Below are positions 9,445-17,549 of a DNA stretch of 57,879 nt, piece by piece; position 1 is the first letter of the stretch, and each line of letters starts with the position of its first letter. A model generated the notes under the pieces. The model saw nothing but the letters and a program-made list of their open reading frames with translations, had not been told where the DNA came from and did no database searches. Both the position numbers and the translations under genes were made by a program. The stretch is from an uncultured Oscillospiraceae bacterium (lineage in GTDB: Bacteria; Bacillota; Clostridia; Oscillospirales; Oscillospiraceae). The DNA lies in NCBI GenBank assembly GCA_900768135.1, contig CAAGBT010000053.1:1-57879 (forward strand), written 5' to 3'.

Positions 9445-10896
9445 ATGTATTTATACAATTCCGCCACGCATAAGAAGGAAGAGCTGAAGACCCATACGCC
9501 GAACCATGTGGAGATGTACACCTGCGGGCCGACCGTTTACCACTTCGCCCACATTGGCAACCTGCGCTCCTACATTATGGAGGATGTGCTGGAGAAATAT
9601 CTGCGCTTTGCCGGATACGATGTGAACCGCGTGATGAACATCACCGACGTCGGCCACCTGACGAGCGACGCCGACGAGGGCGAGGACAAGATGCTCAAGG
9701 GCGCGCGGCGCGAGCATAAGAGCGTGATGGAGATCGCACAGTTCTACACGGACGCCTTCTTTGCCGACTGTAAAAAGCTGAACATCAAGCGCCCCGATGT
9801 CGTCCAGCCCGCGACGGGCCTGATCGACGACTATATCAGGATCATCACGAAGCTGCTCGACACCGGCTATGCCTACCTCGCCGGCGGCAACGTGTATTTC
9901 GACACGAGCAAGCTCTCTCGCTACTATATCTTCAACGACCACAACGAGGAAGACCTTGCCGTCGGCGTACGCGAGGGCGTGGAGGAGGACGAAAATAAGA
10001 AGAACAAGAACGACTTCGTCCTCTGGTTCACCAAGTCCAAGTTCGAGGATCAGGCGCTGAAGTGGGATTCCCCCTGGGGCGTGGGCTATCCGGGCTGGCA
10101 CATCGAGTGTTCCGGCATCTCGATGAAATACAACGGCGAATACCTCGACCTGCACTGCGGCGGCGTGGACAACGCCTTCCCGCACCACACGAACGAGATC
10201 GCGCAGAGCGAGAGCTACCTGGGCCACCCCTGGTGTCCGCACTGGTGCCATGTGGCGCACCTGAATACAAGCGATGGCAAGATGTCCAAGTCCAAGGGCG
10301 AATTTCTGACGGTCTCGCTGCTCGAAGAAAAGGGCTACGACCCGCTGGCATACCGCTTCTTCTGCCTGCAGAGCCACTACCGCAAGAGTCTGGTGTTCAC
10401 GTGGGAGAATCTTGACAATGCCGTGGTCGCGTACAACAAGCTGATTGCGAAGATCGCGGGCATCAAGGACGAGGGCGGCGTGGATGAGGCCGTGCGCGCA
10501 GAATACCGCGCGAAGTTCGCAAAGGAGATGGACAACGACCTTAACACCGCCATGGGCGTGACCGCGCTTTACGACGTACTCAAAGCCAAGACTACGGGCG
10601 CGACGAAGCTTGCCGTCATCGGCGACTACGACACGGTGCTGAGCCTCGACCTGCTCAGGAAGGCCGAAGCCGAGCGGGAGAAGAAGGCAAAGGCGGCTGC
10701 GCAGAGTGCGGGCGCGTTTACCGTGATCGCTGAGGACGGCGCGGCGGACGAGGCGGTGGAGACGATGATCCGCCAGCGCGCAGAGGCGAAAAAGGCGAAG
10801 AACTTTGCCGAGGCCGACCGCATCCGCGACGAGCTGAAGGCGCAGGGCATTGAAGTGACCGATATCCCCGGCGGCGCAAAGTGGAAGCGCGCGTAA
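9445..10896 (+). CDS. cysS: Cysteine-tRNA ligase
   Basis: Class I aminoacyl-tRNA synthetase, 483 residues, of normal length. The zinc/HIGH region CGPTVYHFAHIGN lies near residues 28-40 and the KMSKSK signature near 280. Conserved zinc ligands appear in the HIECSGISM and GGVDNAFPHHTNE segments. The C-terminal anticodon-binding helices end in the typical ADRIRDELKAQGIEV. A terminator follows at about 80 nt. Confidence 0.98.
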   Translation: MYLYNSATHKKEELKTHTPNHVEMYTCGPTVYHFAHIGNLRSYIMEDVLEKYLRFAGYDVNRVMNITDVGHLTSDADEGEDKMLKGARREHKSVMEIAQFYTDAFFADCKKLNIKRPDVVQPATGLIDDYIRIITKLLDTGYAYLAGGNVYFDTSKLSRYYIFNDHNEEDLAVGVREGVEEDENKKNKNDFVLWFTKSKFEDQALKWDSPWGVGYPGWHIECSGISMKYNGEYLDLHCGGVDNAFPHHTNEIAQSESYLGHPWCPHWCHVAHLNTSDGKMSKSKGEFLTVSLLEEKGYDPLAYRFFCLQSHYRKSLVFTWENLDNAVVAYNKLIAKIAGIKDEGGVDEAVRAEYRAKFAKEMDNDLNTAMGVTALYDVLKAKTTGATKLAVIGDYDTVLSLDLLRKAEAEREKKAKAAAQSAGAFTVIAEDGAADEAVETMIRQRAEAKKAKNFAEADRIRDELKAQGIEVTDIPGGAKWKRA

Positions 10897-10976
10897 AGAA
10901 CGAAAGGGAAAGAGACTCCTGCGCTGTCTCCCGAAAGGGCGGGCAAATGACCGCAGCGCAAAGTGCGCAAGCAGCC

Positions 10977-11025
10977 AAAAGGGGCTTGCTGCCTGTGATG
11001 AACAGGCGGCAAGCCCTTTCGTTTT
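10977..11025 (+). terminator. Intrinsic terminator after cysS
   Basis: Stem AAAGGGGCTTGCTGCC / GGCGGCAAGCCCTTT (one bulged G) followed by CGTTTT. It ends the rimO-pgsA-cysS block. Confidence 0.75.
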
Positions 11026-11065
11026 GCCTGCAACTGGCGGTTGCCAGGTTTCCAAGTCCGCTTGG

Positions 11066-11094
11066 TGGACTTCTTCGCTGTTTTCTGCTATACT
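11066..11094 (+). promoter_or_regulatory. Promoter of the XRE membrane regulator
   Basis: TGGACT, 17 bp, TATACT with an extended -10 (TGC before TATACT). It lies 31 nt before the start codon. Confidence 0.6.
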
Positions 11095-11125
11095 GAGTGC
11101 AGAAAATCTGCAAAGGAGATTCCGC

Positions 11126-12010
11126 ATGACCCTTGGTGAGAATATTGCGCGCCTGCGCGCACAGAAGAACTGGTCGCAGGGAGACCTAGCCGGCGAGCTG
11201 GACGTTTCACGCCAGAGCGTTTCCAAATGGGAAACGGATGCATCCGTTCCGGAGCTTGACAAACTGATGAGGCTTGCAGAGCTGTTCGGCGTAACGCTCG
11301 ATGCGCTGGTACACGGCGGAGATGCGCCGCAGGGGGAAGGGTCTGCTCGCGCCGAGACGCCGCAGGGTCCCCAATCGCATCCGCCGATGATCGAAAAGCG
11401 GCATACCACGGCCGGGACAGCCCTGCTGTGTACGGGCGTGGCGGTTTTTGTCCTCTGCCTGCTGCTGTTTGGGAGCCTGCTGACAGGACTGGCCTATGCG
11501 CTGCCCTTTCTTGCCTGCGGCGTTATCTGCTTTACGGCAAATCGGCGCGCCGGGCTTTGGTGCGGCTGGGCGGTTTACGCCTGCGCCGACCTCTATCTCC
11601 GCTTTGCGGCCGGCCTTTCGTGGGGGGCTATCCGCATGACGCATCTCTGGACGCCGGAGATGAATTATGCCCGTCTCGCCGCTGCGTGGATGCAGTTTTT
11701 GGCCATGCTTGTCCTGCTTTTCTGCACGCTGCGGTCTTACCGCGGGCTGTGTCTGCCGGCGGCAAAGAGGCGGCTGCTTCGGCTGGCCGCAGGATGGCTC
11801 GCGCTACTCGCCGTACTTCCGCTGCTGATGCACTATGCTATGCTGCCGCTTTGGCCGGCGCTTTCCAGCGGCTCGGGCAGTTATCTGGGGTTCTCCCTCT
11901 TCCAAACATTTTACGATGCGCTCCGCCTTGCGCTCGCGGCGCTTCTGCTTGTCCGCTCGCTTGCCGTATGGCGCGCCTGGCGCGCAGGAAAAAGAACCGC
12001 CGGACGCTGA
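11126..12010 (+). CDS. XRE-family HTH regulator with membrane domain
   Basis: 294 residues. Residues 1-65 form an XRE/Cro-type helix-turn-helix (NIARLRAQKNWSQGDLAGEL, then DVSRQSVSKWE), the form common in Firmicutes. After a linker, hydrophobic segments from about residue 97 to 285 predict four to six membrane helices. ATG at 11126 is preceded by AAAGGAGATTC; the longer open frame upstream covers the promoter. It stands alone between a terminator on each side. Target genes and signal are unknown. Confidence 0.85.
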   Translation: MTLGENIARLRAQKNWSQGDLAGELDVSRQSVSKWETDASVPELDKLMRLAELFGVTLDALVHGGDAPQGEGSARAETPQGPQSHPPMIEKRHTTAGTALLCTGVAVFVLCLLLFGSLLTGLAYALPFLACGVICFTANRRAGLWCGWAVYACADLYLRFAAGLSWGAIRMTHLWTPEMNYARLAAAWMQFLAMLVLLFCTLRSYRGLCLPAAKRRLLRLAAGWLALLAVLPLLMHYAMLPLWPALSSGSGSYLGFSLFQTFYDALRLALAALLLVRSLAVWRAWRAGKRTAGR

Positions 12011-12025
12011 GCGCCGGAAAAACAG

Positions 12026-12058
12026 AAAAGAGAACCGCCCCGGGCGGTTCTCTTTTTT
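12026..12058. terminator. Bidirectional terminator
   Basis: AGAGAACCGCC / GGCGGTTCTCT stem with a CCGG-centred loop, T-tract on the plus strand and A-run before it. It separates the convergent XRE gene and brnQ. Confidence 0.9.
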
Positions 12059-12067
12059 CAGTGTCGC

Positions 12068-13423
12068 TTACGTTGTCCGGCCCCGTCCTGCGCGCATGGC
12101 GCAGAGTCCGATGATCAGCCCAAGCAGCGCAGGCAGCAGCCAGCCAAGGCCGCGCCCAAAGAGCGGGAGAACGGCTGCGGCGGCATCCAGCACGGGCTGA
12201 ATGTGCAGTGCCTCGATCGCAGCCGTGGGAAGCGAACGGAGAAAGTCGAATACGGCGGCGCAGAGCGTGAAGCCTGTCACAGAGGCATAAACGCAGCGGC
12301 TGTGGCCAAAGCGCCCGCCGAACAGACCCAGCAGAATGAGCGTGATGGCCAGCGGGTAGAGCAGCATGAGTACGGGGACGGAATACGCCGTGATCGCCGT
12401 AAGGCCGAGGTTCGCAATCAGCAGGGAGCAGACGCTGAACAGCACTGCCCACTTGCGGTAGGAAAGCGCCCTTGGAAACAGCGCGCAGAAGGTCTCCGCG
12501 CAGCTTGTGACCAGCCCGACCGCCGTCTTCAGACAGGCGAACGTTACCGTGACAGCCAGGATCAGCGCGCCCGCCTGGCCAAAGTAGTGGTGCGCCACCA
12601 GCGTAAGGACCTCGCCGCCGTTGGCGCAGATTTCGTACAGGCCGCGGCTCTGCGCGCCGACGACCGCCACCGCAAAATAGATCAGCGCCATCAGCAGGCA
12701 GCTGAATACGCCCGCCTGCACGGTACTTCTGGCGATATTGCCCGGCTGGCGGATGCCAAGATCGCGGATCACGTTGATCACAACGATGCCGAAGGCAAGG
12801 CTTGCCAGCGCGTCCATGGTGTCGTAGCCGCTGAGAAAGCCCGTGACAAAAGCGCCGGTATCGTAGCCCGCCACCGGGGCGACGGCAAAGACCGAACCCA
12901 TGGGATGCAGGAGCGCTGCGATGACAAGCACGCCCAGAAATACAAGGAACAGCGGGGTAAGGATCCTGCCGACCCACGTCAGGATCTTTCCCGGAAAAAG
13001 TGAAAAGCCAAGCACTGCTGCAAAAAACAGCGCCGAGAATACCGCCAGCGCCGGCGCGCTGCCTGCGCCGCTGCCCAGCAGCGGCTCCACCCCCACGGTG
13101 AACGGCACCGCCGCGCAGCGGGGAATGGCGAAAAACGGCCCGATGGTCAGGTAGAGCGCGCAGGTAAAAAACACGCTGTAGCCCCGCCCGACTTTGCCGG
13201 AAAGCTCGATGAGGCCGTTGCTGCGGCTTACGCCGATGGACGCCACGCCCATCAGCGGAAGTCCCACGCCAGTGATCAGAAAGCCGGCCATGGCGGGCAG
13301 CAGATTGCGCCCGGCCAGCTGCCCCATATGGGTGGGAAAGATCAGATTTCCCGCGCCGAAAAACAGTCCGAACAGCATACTTGCCACGGACACAAGCTCA
13401 CTTCTGCTTAATTTTTCCTTCAT
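12068..13423 (-). CDS. brnQ: Branched-chain amino acid:cation symporter (LIVCS family)
   Basis: Integral membrane carrier for Leu/Ile/Val driven by a cation gradient, 451 residues with about 12 hydrophobic segments. The N-terminal stretch FGLFFGAGNLIFP and the following GPFFAIPR are hallmarks of BrnQ. ATG at 13423 was chosen because an AAAGGCGG-like site precedes it and the family start MKEKLSR begins there. It lies 16 nt downstream of the Cof phosphatase, probably in one transcript. Confidence 0.95.
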   Translation of the reverse strand: MKEKLSRSELVSVASMLFGLFFGAGNLIFPTHMGQLAGRNLLPAMAGFLITGVGLPLMGVASIGVSRSNGLIELSGKVGRGYSVFFTCALYLTIGPFFAIPRCAAVPFTVGVEPLLGSGAGSAPALAVFSALFFAAVLGFSLFPGKILTWVGRILTPLFLVFLGVLVIAALLHPMGSVFAVAPVAGYDTGAFVTGFLSGYDTMDALASLAFGIVVINVIRDLGIRQPGNIARSTVQAGVFSCLLMALIYFAVAVVGAQSRGLYEICANGGEVLTLVAHHYFGQAGALILAVTVTFACLKTAVGLVTSCAETFCALFPRALSYRKWAVLFSVCSLLIANLGLTAITAYSVPVLMLLYPLAITLILLGLFGGRFGHSRCVYASVTGFTLCAAVFDFLRSLPTAAIEALHIQPVLDAAAAVLPLFGRGLGWLLPALLGLIIGLCAMRAGRGRTT

Positions 13424-13439
13424 GTCGTACCGCCTTTCA

Positions 13440-14261
13440 TCATAGCGCCAGCGCGCGGCGGATCGCCCTGCCTGCGCCGTTATGCGCGTTGTCCGCAGTG
13501 ACCATGCCGCACTGCGCCTGAATATCCGCCGAAGCGTTTCCCATTGCAATGGAAAGTCCTACGCTGCGCAGCATTTCGCGGTCGTTATCGGAGTCGCCGA
13601 TGCCGATCACCTGCTCCATGGGGATGCCCAGCATTTCCGCAAGCCAGGAAAGCCCGCTGGCCTTGCTCACGCCCTGAGCGGTCATTTCCAGCGTGGTGAC
13701 CTCCGGCAGCGTGATGACCAGCGGCAGCTGCCGCATCTCCTGAAAACAGGCGCTGCGCTCCTCCGGAGAGCGGAAATAGAGGTTGATCTTGGCGACGGCG
13801 CCGTGCCGCGCCGCTTCCTGCGCCACGCTTTCCACTGGCCGGGCAACGCGCTGGAACATCGTCTGGTAGATCCCCATGTGAAAGTCGGCCATGTGCGTTA
13901 CGTCTGATGCGGAGACGATGGATTCATCCTCCGTCAGAAAATGGAGCATGGCGCGGTACTTTTCCGCAGCCGCCAGCGCGGCGGCCAGCATTTCGTGCGG
14001 GATCAGGCTGCGGAAAAGACATTTTCGTTCCGTGCAGTCATATACGACCGCGCCGCTGTTGCACACGGCGTAGCGCATCTGCGGCACCATGCCGAAATAG
14101 TCGCGCAGCTCCGGCACGGCGCGTCCCGTGCAGAATACGGCCTGCACGCCGTGTTCGCTCGCCAGCGCAATGTCGCGCGCAGTGGCGGGGTCGATGGTCT
14201 TATCCGGCGTGAGCAGCGTGCCGTCCATATCCAGCGCGACGAGCCGGTAATTGGGGTTCAT
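13440..14261 (-). CDS. Cof-type HAD-IIB family phosphatase
   Basis: Haloacid-dehalogenase hydrolase of the Cof/YidA class, 273 residues. Motif I is ALDMDGTLL with the nucleophile Asp near 10, motif II has the Thr/Ser of FCTGRA, and motif III/IV reads GIGDSDNDREM followed by GLSIAMGNA. Such enzymes dephosphorylate sugar phosphates, flavin or pyridoxal phosphates; the substrate here is not predictable. First gene of a likely two-gene transcript with brnQ. Confidence 0.92.
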   Translation of the reverse strand: MNPNYRLVALDMDGTLLTPDKTIDPATARDIALASEHGVQAVFCTGRAVPELRDYFGMVPQMRYAVCNSGAVVYDCTERKCLFRSLIPHEMLAAALAAAEKYRAMLHFLTEDESIVSASDVTHMADFHMGIYQTMFQRVARPVESVAQEAARHGAVAKINLYFRSPEERSACFQEMRQLPLVITLPEVTTLEMTAQGVSKASGLSWLAEMLGIPMEQVIGIGDSDNDREMLRSVGLSIAMGNASADIQAQCGMVTADNAHNGAGRAIRRALAL

Positions 14262-14320
14262 GATATCATCTCTTTCTATCCGCCTCCGGATGGGAGGCGG
14301 CGCGGCCTGAAATCGCGCTG

Positions 14321-14349
14321 ATTATAGCATATCCGCCGCCGCAGAACAA
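14321..14349 (-). promoter_or_regulatory. Promoter for the Cof phosphatase and brnQ
   Basis: Read on the minus strand: TTGTTC, 17 bp, TATAAT with extended TGC. A short GC-rich stem-loop (about 14281-14300) lies in the leader before the start codon. Confidence 0.7.
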
Positions 14350-14476
14350 CGCTTTGTGCAGCTCCGTGCGATCCGCTGCGGAAATTTCGGGAGAATGCAA
14401 AAAAACGCGGAGCCGCGCTCCGTGTCCCTTGTACAGGTATGCCAAGCAAAAATGCCGGTCTGCGGCGCAAAACTGA

Positions 14477-14508
14477 GCGCGGGGCGATCCATTGGATCGC
14501 CCCGCGCT
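14477..14508 (-). terminator. Terminator-like hairpin after prfC
   Basis: GCGCGGGGCGATCC / GGATCGCCCCGCGC, a perfect 14 bp stem, followed on the minus strand by TCAGTTTT. Probably ends prfC transcription. Confidence 0.7.
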
Positions 14509-14538
14509 TCGTTTTGCGGAAGCCCCCTGAGAAAAGGG

Positions 14539-16119
14539 TTATACGCTCAGCCAGTCGTCCAGCACCAGTCCCTCGTTGTGCTTGGTCAGGAAGCCTACGC
14601 TCCACTCGCCGCCGAAGGCGATGAGCTTGCGGCCCTTGAAGTCCTCCAGTACGCGGGAACCCGAGCAGAGCAGCAGATCCTTCACATCGCAGGGACATTC
14701 GCGGATGAGGCGCAGATGCTCATAGGGCAGGCCGCTCATGCGCAGCTCCACGCCGTATTCGTTTTTCATGCGATACTCAAAAACATCGAATTGCAGCGTG
14801 CCGACCACGCCGACCACCACATCCTCAAAGCCGCTGTCGGGCAGCTTAAAGATCTGGATCGCGCCCTCCTGCGCGATCTGCTCCACGCCCTTGACAAACT
14901 GCTTGCGCTTCATCGTGTCCTTGGGGGATACGAGCATGAAGTGTTCCGGCTCAAACGTCGGGATGCCGGAAAAGCGGAACTTTTTCCCCGGCGTCGTGAT
15001 CGTGTCGCCGATGGAGAAAATGCCGGGGTCGAACACGCCGATGATATCGCCCGCGTAGGCCTCGTTTACGATCTCGCGCTCGGCGGCCATCATCGTCTGC
15101 GGCTGGGAGAGACGCATCTTGCGCCCGGACTGTACGTGGAAATACTCCGCATCGCGCTCGAATTTGCCCGAGCAGATGCGCATGAACGCCAGACGGTCGC
15201 GGTGCGCCTTGTTCATATTCGCCTGGATCTTGAACACGAACGCGGAAAAATCGGGGGAGTAAACGTCCACCTCGCCCGCATCGCTTACGCGCGGCAGCGG
15301 AGGCGTGGTCATCTCCAGAAAGGCGTTCAGGAACGGCTCTACGCCGAAATTTGTCAGTGCGCTGCCGAAGAATACCGGCGAGAGCTTGCCGCGGCGCACG
15401 GCGTCCAGGTCGAAGTCGCGGCCCGCGCCCAGCAGCTCCACCTCGTCGGCCAGCGTGTCGCGCCGCGCCTGCCCGATCAGGCCGGCCAGCGCGGGATCGT
15501 CCAGCTCGATCTCGGTGACGCCCGCTTTTTTGGCGTGGCCCTCGTCGGTGAAGTGCAGGATGCAGTGCCTGTCACGGTCGTATACGCCGAAGAACTCCTT
15601 GCCGCAGCCGATGGGCCAGTTGACGGGATAGGTGCCGATGCCCAGCTCGCGCTCGACCTCCTCGCATAGCTCCAGCGGATCGCGCGTTTCGCGGTCCATC
15701 TTGTTGATGAAGGTGAAAATGGGGATATTGCGCAGCGCGCAGACCTTGAAGAGCTTGCGCGTCTGCGGCTCAACGCCCTTTGCGCCGTCGATGACCATCA
15801 CGGCGCTGTCCGCCGCCATCAGCGTGCGGTAGGTGTCCTCGGAGAAGTCCTGGTGGCCCGGCGTGTCGAGAATGTTGATGCAGTAGCCGCCGTGCTGGAA
15901 CTGCATGACCGACGATGTGACGGAGATGCCGCGCTGCTTTTCGATCTCCATCCAGTCGGAGGTTGCGGCGCGGGCGCGCTTGCCCTTGACCTCGCCCGCC
16001 TGGGCGATGGCTCCGCCGTAGAGCAGGAACTTCTCTGTCAGTGTGGTTTTGCCGGCGTCAGGGTGCGAGATGATCGCAAACGTTCTCCGGCGGGAGATCT
16101 CTTCCTGAAGGGTGGGCAT
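14539..16119 (-). CDS. prfC: Peptide chain release factor 3
   Basis: Translational GTPase that recycles RF1/RF2 from the ribosome, 526 residues, the normal length. G1 is SHPDAGKTTLTEK near residue 20, the switch/G2 region is KQRGISVTSS, G3 is LDTPGHQDF and G4 is FINKMDRE. Elongation-factor-like beta-barrel domains follow. Start ATG 16119 has AGGAGG upstream. It is transcribed alone. Confidence 0.97.
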   Translation of the reverse strand: MPTLQEEISRRRTFAIISHPDAGKTTLTEKFLLYGGAIAQAGEVKGKRARAATSDWMEIEKQRGISVTSSVMQFQHGGYCINILDTPGHQDFSEDTYRTLMAADSAVMVIDGAKGVEPQTRKLFKVCALRNIPIFTFINKMDRETRDPLELCEEVERELGIGTYPVNWPIGCGKEFFGVYDRDRHCILHFTDEGHAKKAGVTEIELDDPALAGLIGQARRDTLADEVELLGAGRDFDLDAVRRGKLSPVFFGSALTNFGVEPFLNAFLEMTTPPLPRVSDAGEVDVYSPDFSAFVFKIQANMNKAHRDRLAFMRICSGKFERDAEYFHVQSGRKMRLSQPQTMMAAEREIVNEAYAGDIIGVFDPGIFSIGDTITTPGKKFRFSGIPTFEPEHFMLVSPKDTMKRKQFVKGVEQIAQEGAIQIFKLPDSGFEDVVVGVVGTLQFDVFEYRMKNEYGVELRMSGLPYEHLRLIRECPCDVKDLLLCSGSRVLEDFKGRKLIAFGGEWSVGFLTKHNEGLVLDDWLSV

Positions 16120-16199
16120 GAAAATGTCCTCCTGTGAGCGTAGATTCAGCGGCGCGGCCGGGCGCTCTGCCCGCCGGACCGTTTTGCATTCTGAAGGGA

Positions 16200-16228
16200 A
16201 GTGTAGCATAGCTTGGCCGCATTTGCAA
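16200..16228 (-). promoter_or_regulatory. prfC promoter
   Basis: Minus strand: TTGCAA, 17 bp, TACACT with extended TGC, about 80 nt before the prfC start. Confidence 0.75.
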
Positions 16229-16269
16229 GAAAACGCTTCCGGATTTTGCCGGAAATTTAAAATTTCATC

Positions 16270-16298
16270 TTGACAAACAGAGGATCATCTGGTAATAT
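16270..16298 (+). promoter_or_regulatory. tRNA-Gly promoter
   Basis: TTGACA, 17 bp, TAATAT, ending 12 nt before the tRNA gene. Confidence 0.85.
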
Positions 16299-16310
16299 TC
16301 TTTTTGTTCC

Positions 16311-16386
16311 GCGGGCGTAGCTCATCTGGTAGAGCGCCACCTTGCCAAGGTGGAGGTAGCGAGTTCGAGCCTCGTCGCCCGCTCCA
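16311..16386 (+). tRNA. tRNA-Gly (GCC)
   Basis: Full cloverleaf. The acceptor stem GCGGGCG pairs with CGCCCGC, the anticodon stem-loop CCACCTTGCCAAGGTGG presents anticodon GCC, and the T-arm contains GAGTTCGAGCCTC. The 3' CCA is encoded. It has its own promoter and terminator. Confidence 0.97.
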
Positions 16387-16390
16387 AAAA

Positions 16391-16427
16391 GCAAAGGCAT
16401 GACACCGGTCATGCCTTTGTTTTTTTT
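16391..16427 (+). terminator. Terminator after tRNA-Gly
   Basis: AAAGGCATGAC / GTCATGCCTTT stem with a 4 nt loop, then GTTTTTTTT. Confidence 0.9.
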
Positions 16428-16477
16428 GCAAAATGACTTGAAAGCGATGGAAAATGTTGCTATAGTCCAATTGAAAA

Positions 16478-16569
16478 ACAAAAATGCGGCGGCATATGGG
16501 TGCGCCAACACCCATATGCCTGCGCAGGTGTCACTACCACCTACACAATGACCTTACGGTCGCACCGCA
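16478..16569 (-). ncRNA. Putative small RNA, about 90 nt, unassigned family
   Basis: No protein frame explains this stretch. On the minus strand a promoter (16605-16576) is followed by three stem-loops: GACC-GTAA-GGTC, AGGTG/CACCT with a 7 nt loop, and a 12 bp stem GGCATATGGGTG / CACCCATATGCC. The last stem is extended by TGCG/CGCA and runs straight into TTTTTGTTTTT, a strong intrinsic terminator. Start and end are estimated from the promoter and T-tract. It does not look like 6S, SRP, tmRNA or RNase P RNA to me. Confidence 0.6.
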
Positions 16570-16575
16570 AGGGTT

Positions 16576-16605
16576 ATTATACGACATTCCGGCCTTTCTT
16601 GTAAA
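16576..16605 (-). promoter_or_regulatory. Promoter of the putative small RNA
   Basis: Minus strand: TTTACA, 18 bp, TATAAT. Transcription would start near 16569. Confidence 0.65.
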
Positions 16606-16776
16606 GGGGAGTTTTCGTATTTTGCCCGAGTGCTTGTGATGCATCAGGAAGTTGAACCTTCTTACGCTGTGTAGGCTTATGTCCTGCACGGCGTTTTTGT
16701 TTTTCGCCCACCCTCCGGAGGGGAATTCTCTCCGGAGGGGAATTGGGTGAAAAATAAATAGAAGGAGAAGCAGATA

Positions 16777-17292
16777 ATGAAATGTTACCATCACCCTGAG
16801 CGCGATGCGGTTGCTGTCTGCACAGAATGCGGCAGAGGACTTTGCAAGGAATGCGCATCGTTTTATGCAAAGCCTCTCTGCCCTGAGTGTGCGGTCTCAA
16901 AAGCGCTCCGTATCAAGCAGAATCTCGAAAAAGCATGCCTTCTTTTTGTGGCATTGGCAGTCGTATTTTTGATTGTCATTGTCACGTCCTACACGCCTGA
17001 AGTGCCGCCAATCCATGTGCTGGTTTCTGCGCTGTTTCTTGCCTGCATACCTTTTGGCTGGTATAAGCTGACTGAGTTTACCCCGCGGGGCTTCCTGATC
17101 CTTCCGGTTATCGGATGGTTATTTTACTTTTTTGTTAAGGCTGTGGTCAGCGCATGCATCGGGCCTCTTGCACTTTTCTTCCGTTCGGCATCATATTTCT
17201 GCTTGCGGGGGCTACCATGGAAAAAGGCTGGTTCTAATGCTTGCGATCATAGAAAAGGGAGTGGTGCAGCCCCTCCCTTTCTCATGCGATAA
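16777..17292 (+). CDS. B-box-type zinc finger membrane protein, probably frameshifted near its end
   Basis: 171-residue frame. Residues 1-42 hold a Cys/His zinc-binding module (CYHHPERDAVAVCTECGRGL, then CKECASF and CPECAV), as in small B-box proteins of Clostridia. Hydrophobic helices follow at about 52-70, 78-95 and 108-125. After about residue 131 the sequence turns charged and unlike a membrane protein. One base shift in the T-run at 17172-17178 restores a hydrophobic tail PFGIIFLLAGATMEKGWF that stops at 17237, just before a terminator hairpin. So a one-base deletion (or sequencing error) is likely. Start ATG follows AAGGAG. Role unknown. Confidence 0.75.
   Translation: MKCYHHPERDAVAVCTECGRGLCKECASFYAKPLCPECAVSKALRIKQNLEKACLLFVALAVVFLIVIVTSYTPEVPPIHVLVSALFLACIPFGWYKLTEFTPRGFLILPVIGWLFYFFVKAVVSACIGPLALFFRSASYFCLRGLPWKKAGSNACDHRKGSGAAPPFLMR
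17254..17280 (+). terminator. Hairpin after the zinc finger gene
   Basis: AAAGGGAG / CTCCCTTT stem with an 11 nt loop, weak T-tract. It lies inside the frameshifted tail of the current ORF but after the restored stop at 17237, which supports the frameshift reading. The 220 bases that follow show no recognisable gene. Confidence 0.5.
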
Positions 17293-17502
17293 ATTATTAC
17301 GCCAAAATCCCTTCAAAATCGTGTCCTCGGCGCCTGGAATGTTAAGAATTGGCCGCCCGAGATCTTGCCGATGGGGCGGAAGACCAGCTGCGATTTGTCC
17401 TGCGCCGCAGAGCGGGAGACAGCGCGTCTGCTTTTTTCATGCAGCTTATCAAATAATTGCAACGCAGATGCGCGGCTCCCTCTCGCTTTTTCTGCGGAAC
17501 TG

Positions 17503-17511
17503 TGGTATGCT
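17503..17511 (+). promoter_or_regulatory. Extended -10 promoter for sdaAB
   Basis: TGGTATGCT extended -10 element 38 nt before the start codon; no good -35 is visible. Confidence 0.45.
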
Positions 17512-17549
17512 GACGCGGAAAGGCAATACAGGAAAGGGTGTCCGGAACA

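Noticed and set aside
9451..11409. Long minus-strand frame opposite cysS
   Set aside because: Shadow of cysS and the XRE gene; caused by high GC and lack of stop codons in the complementary frame.
16438..16466. Plus-strand promoter-like TTGAAA-17-TATAGT near the tRNA terminator
   Set aside because: Good match, but it would read into the small RNA terminator from the wrong side, and no plus-strand product is apparent before the zinc finger gene 310 bases on. Kept only as a possibility.
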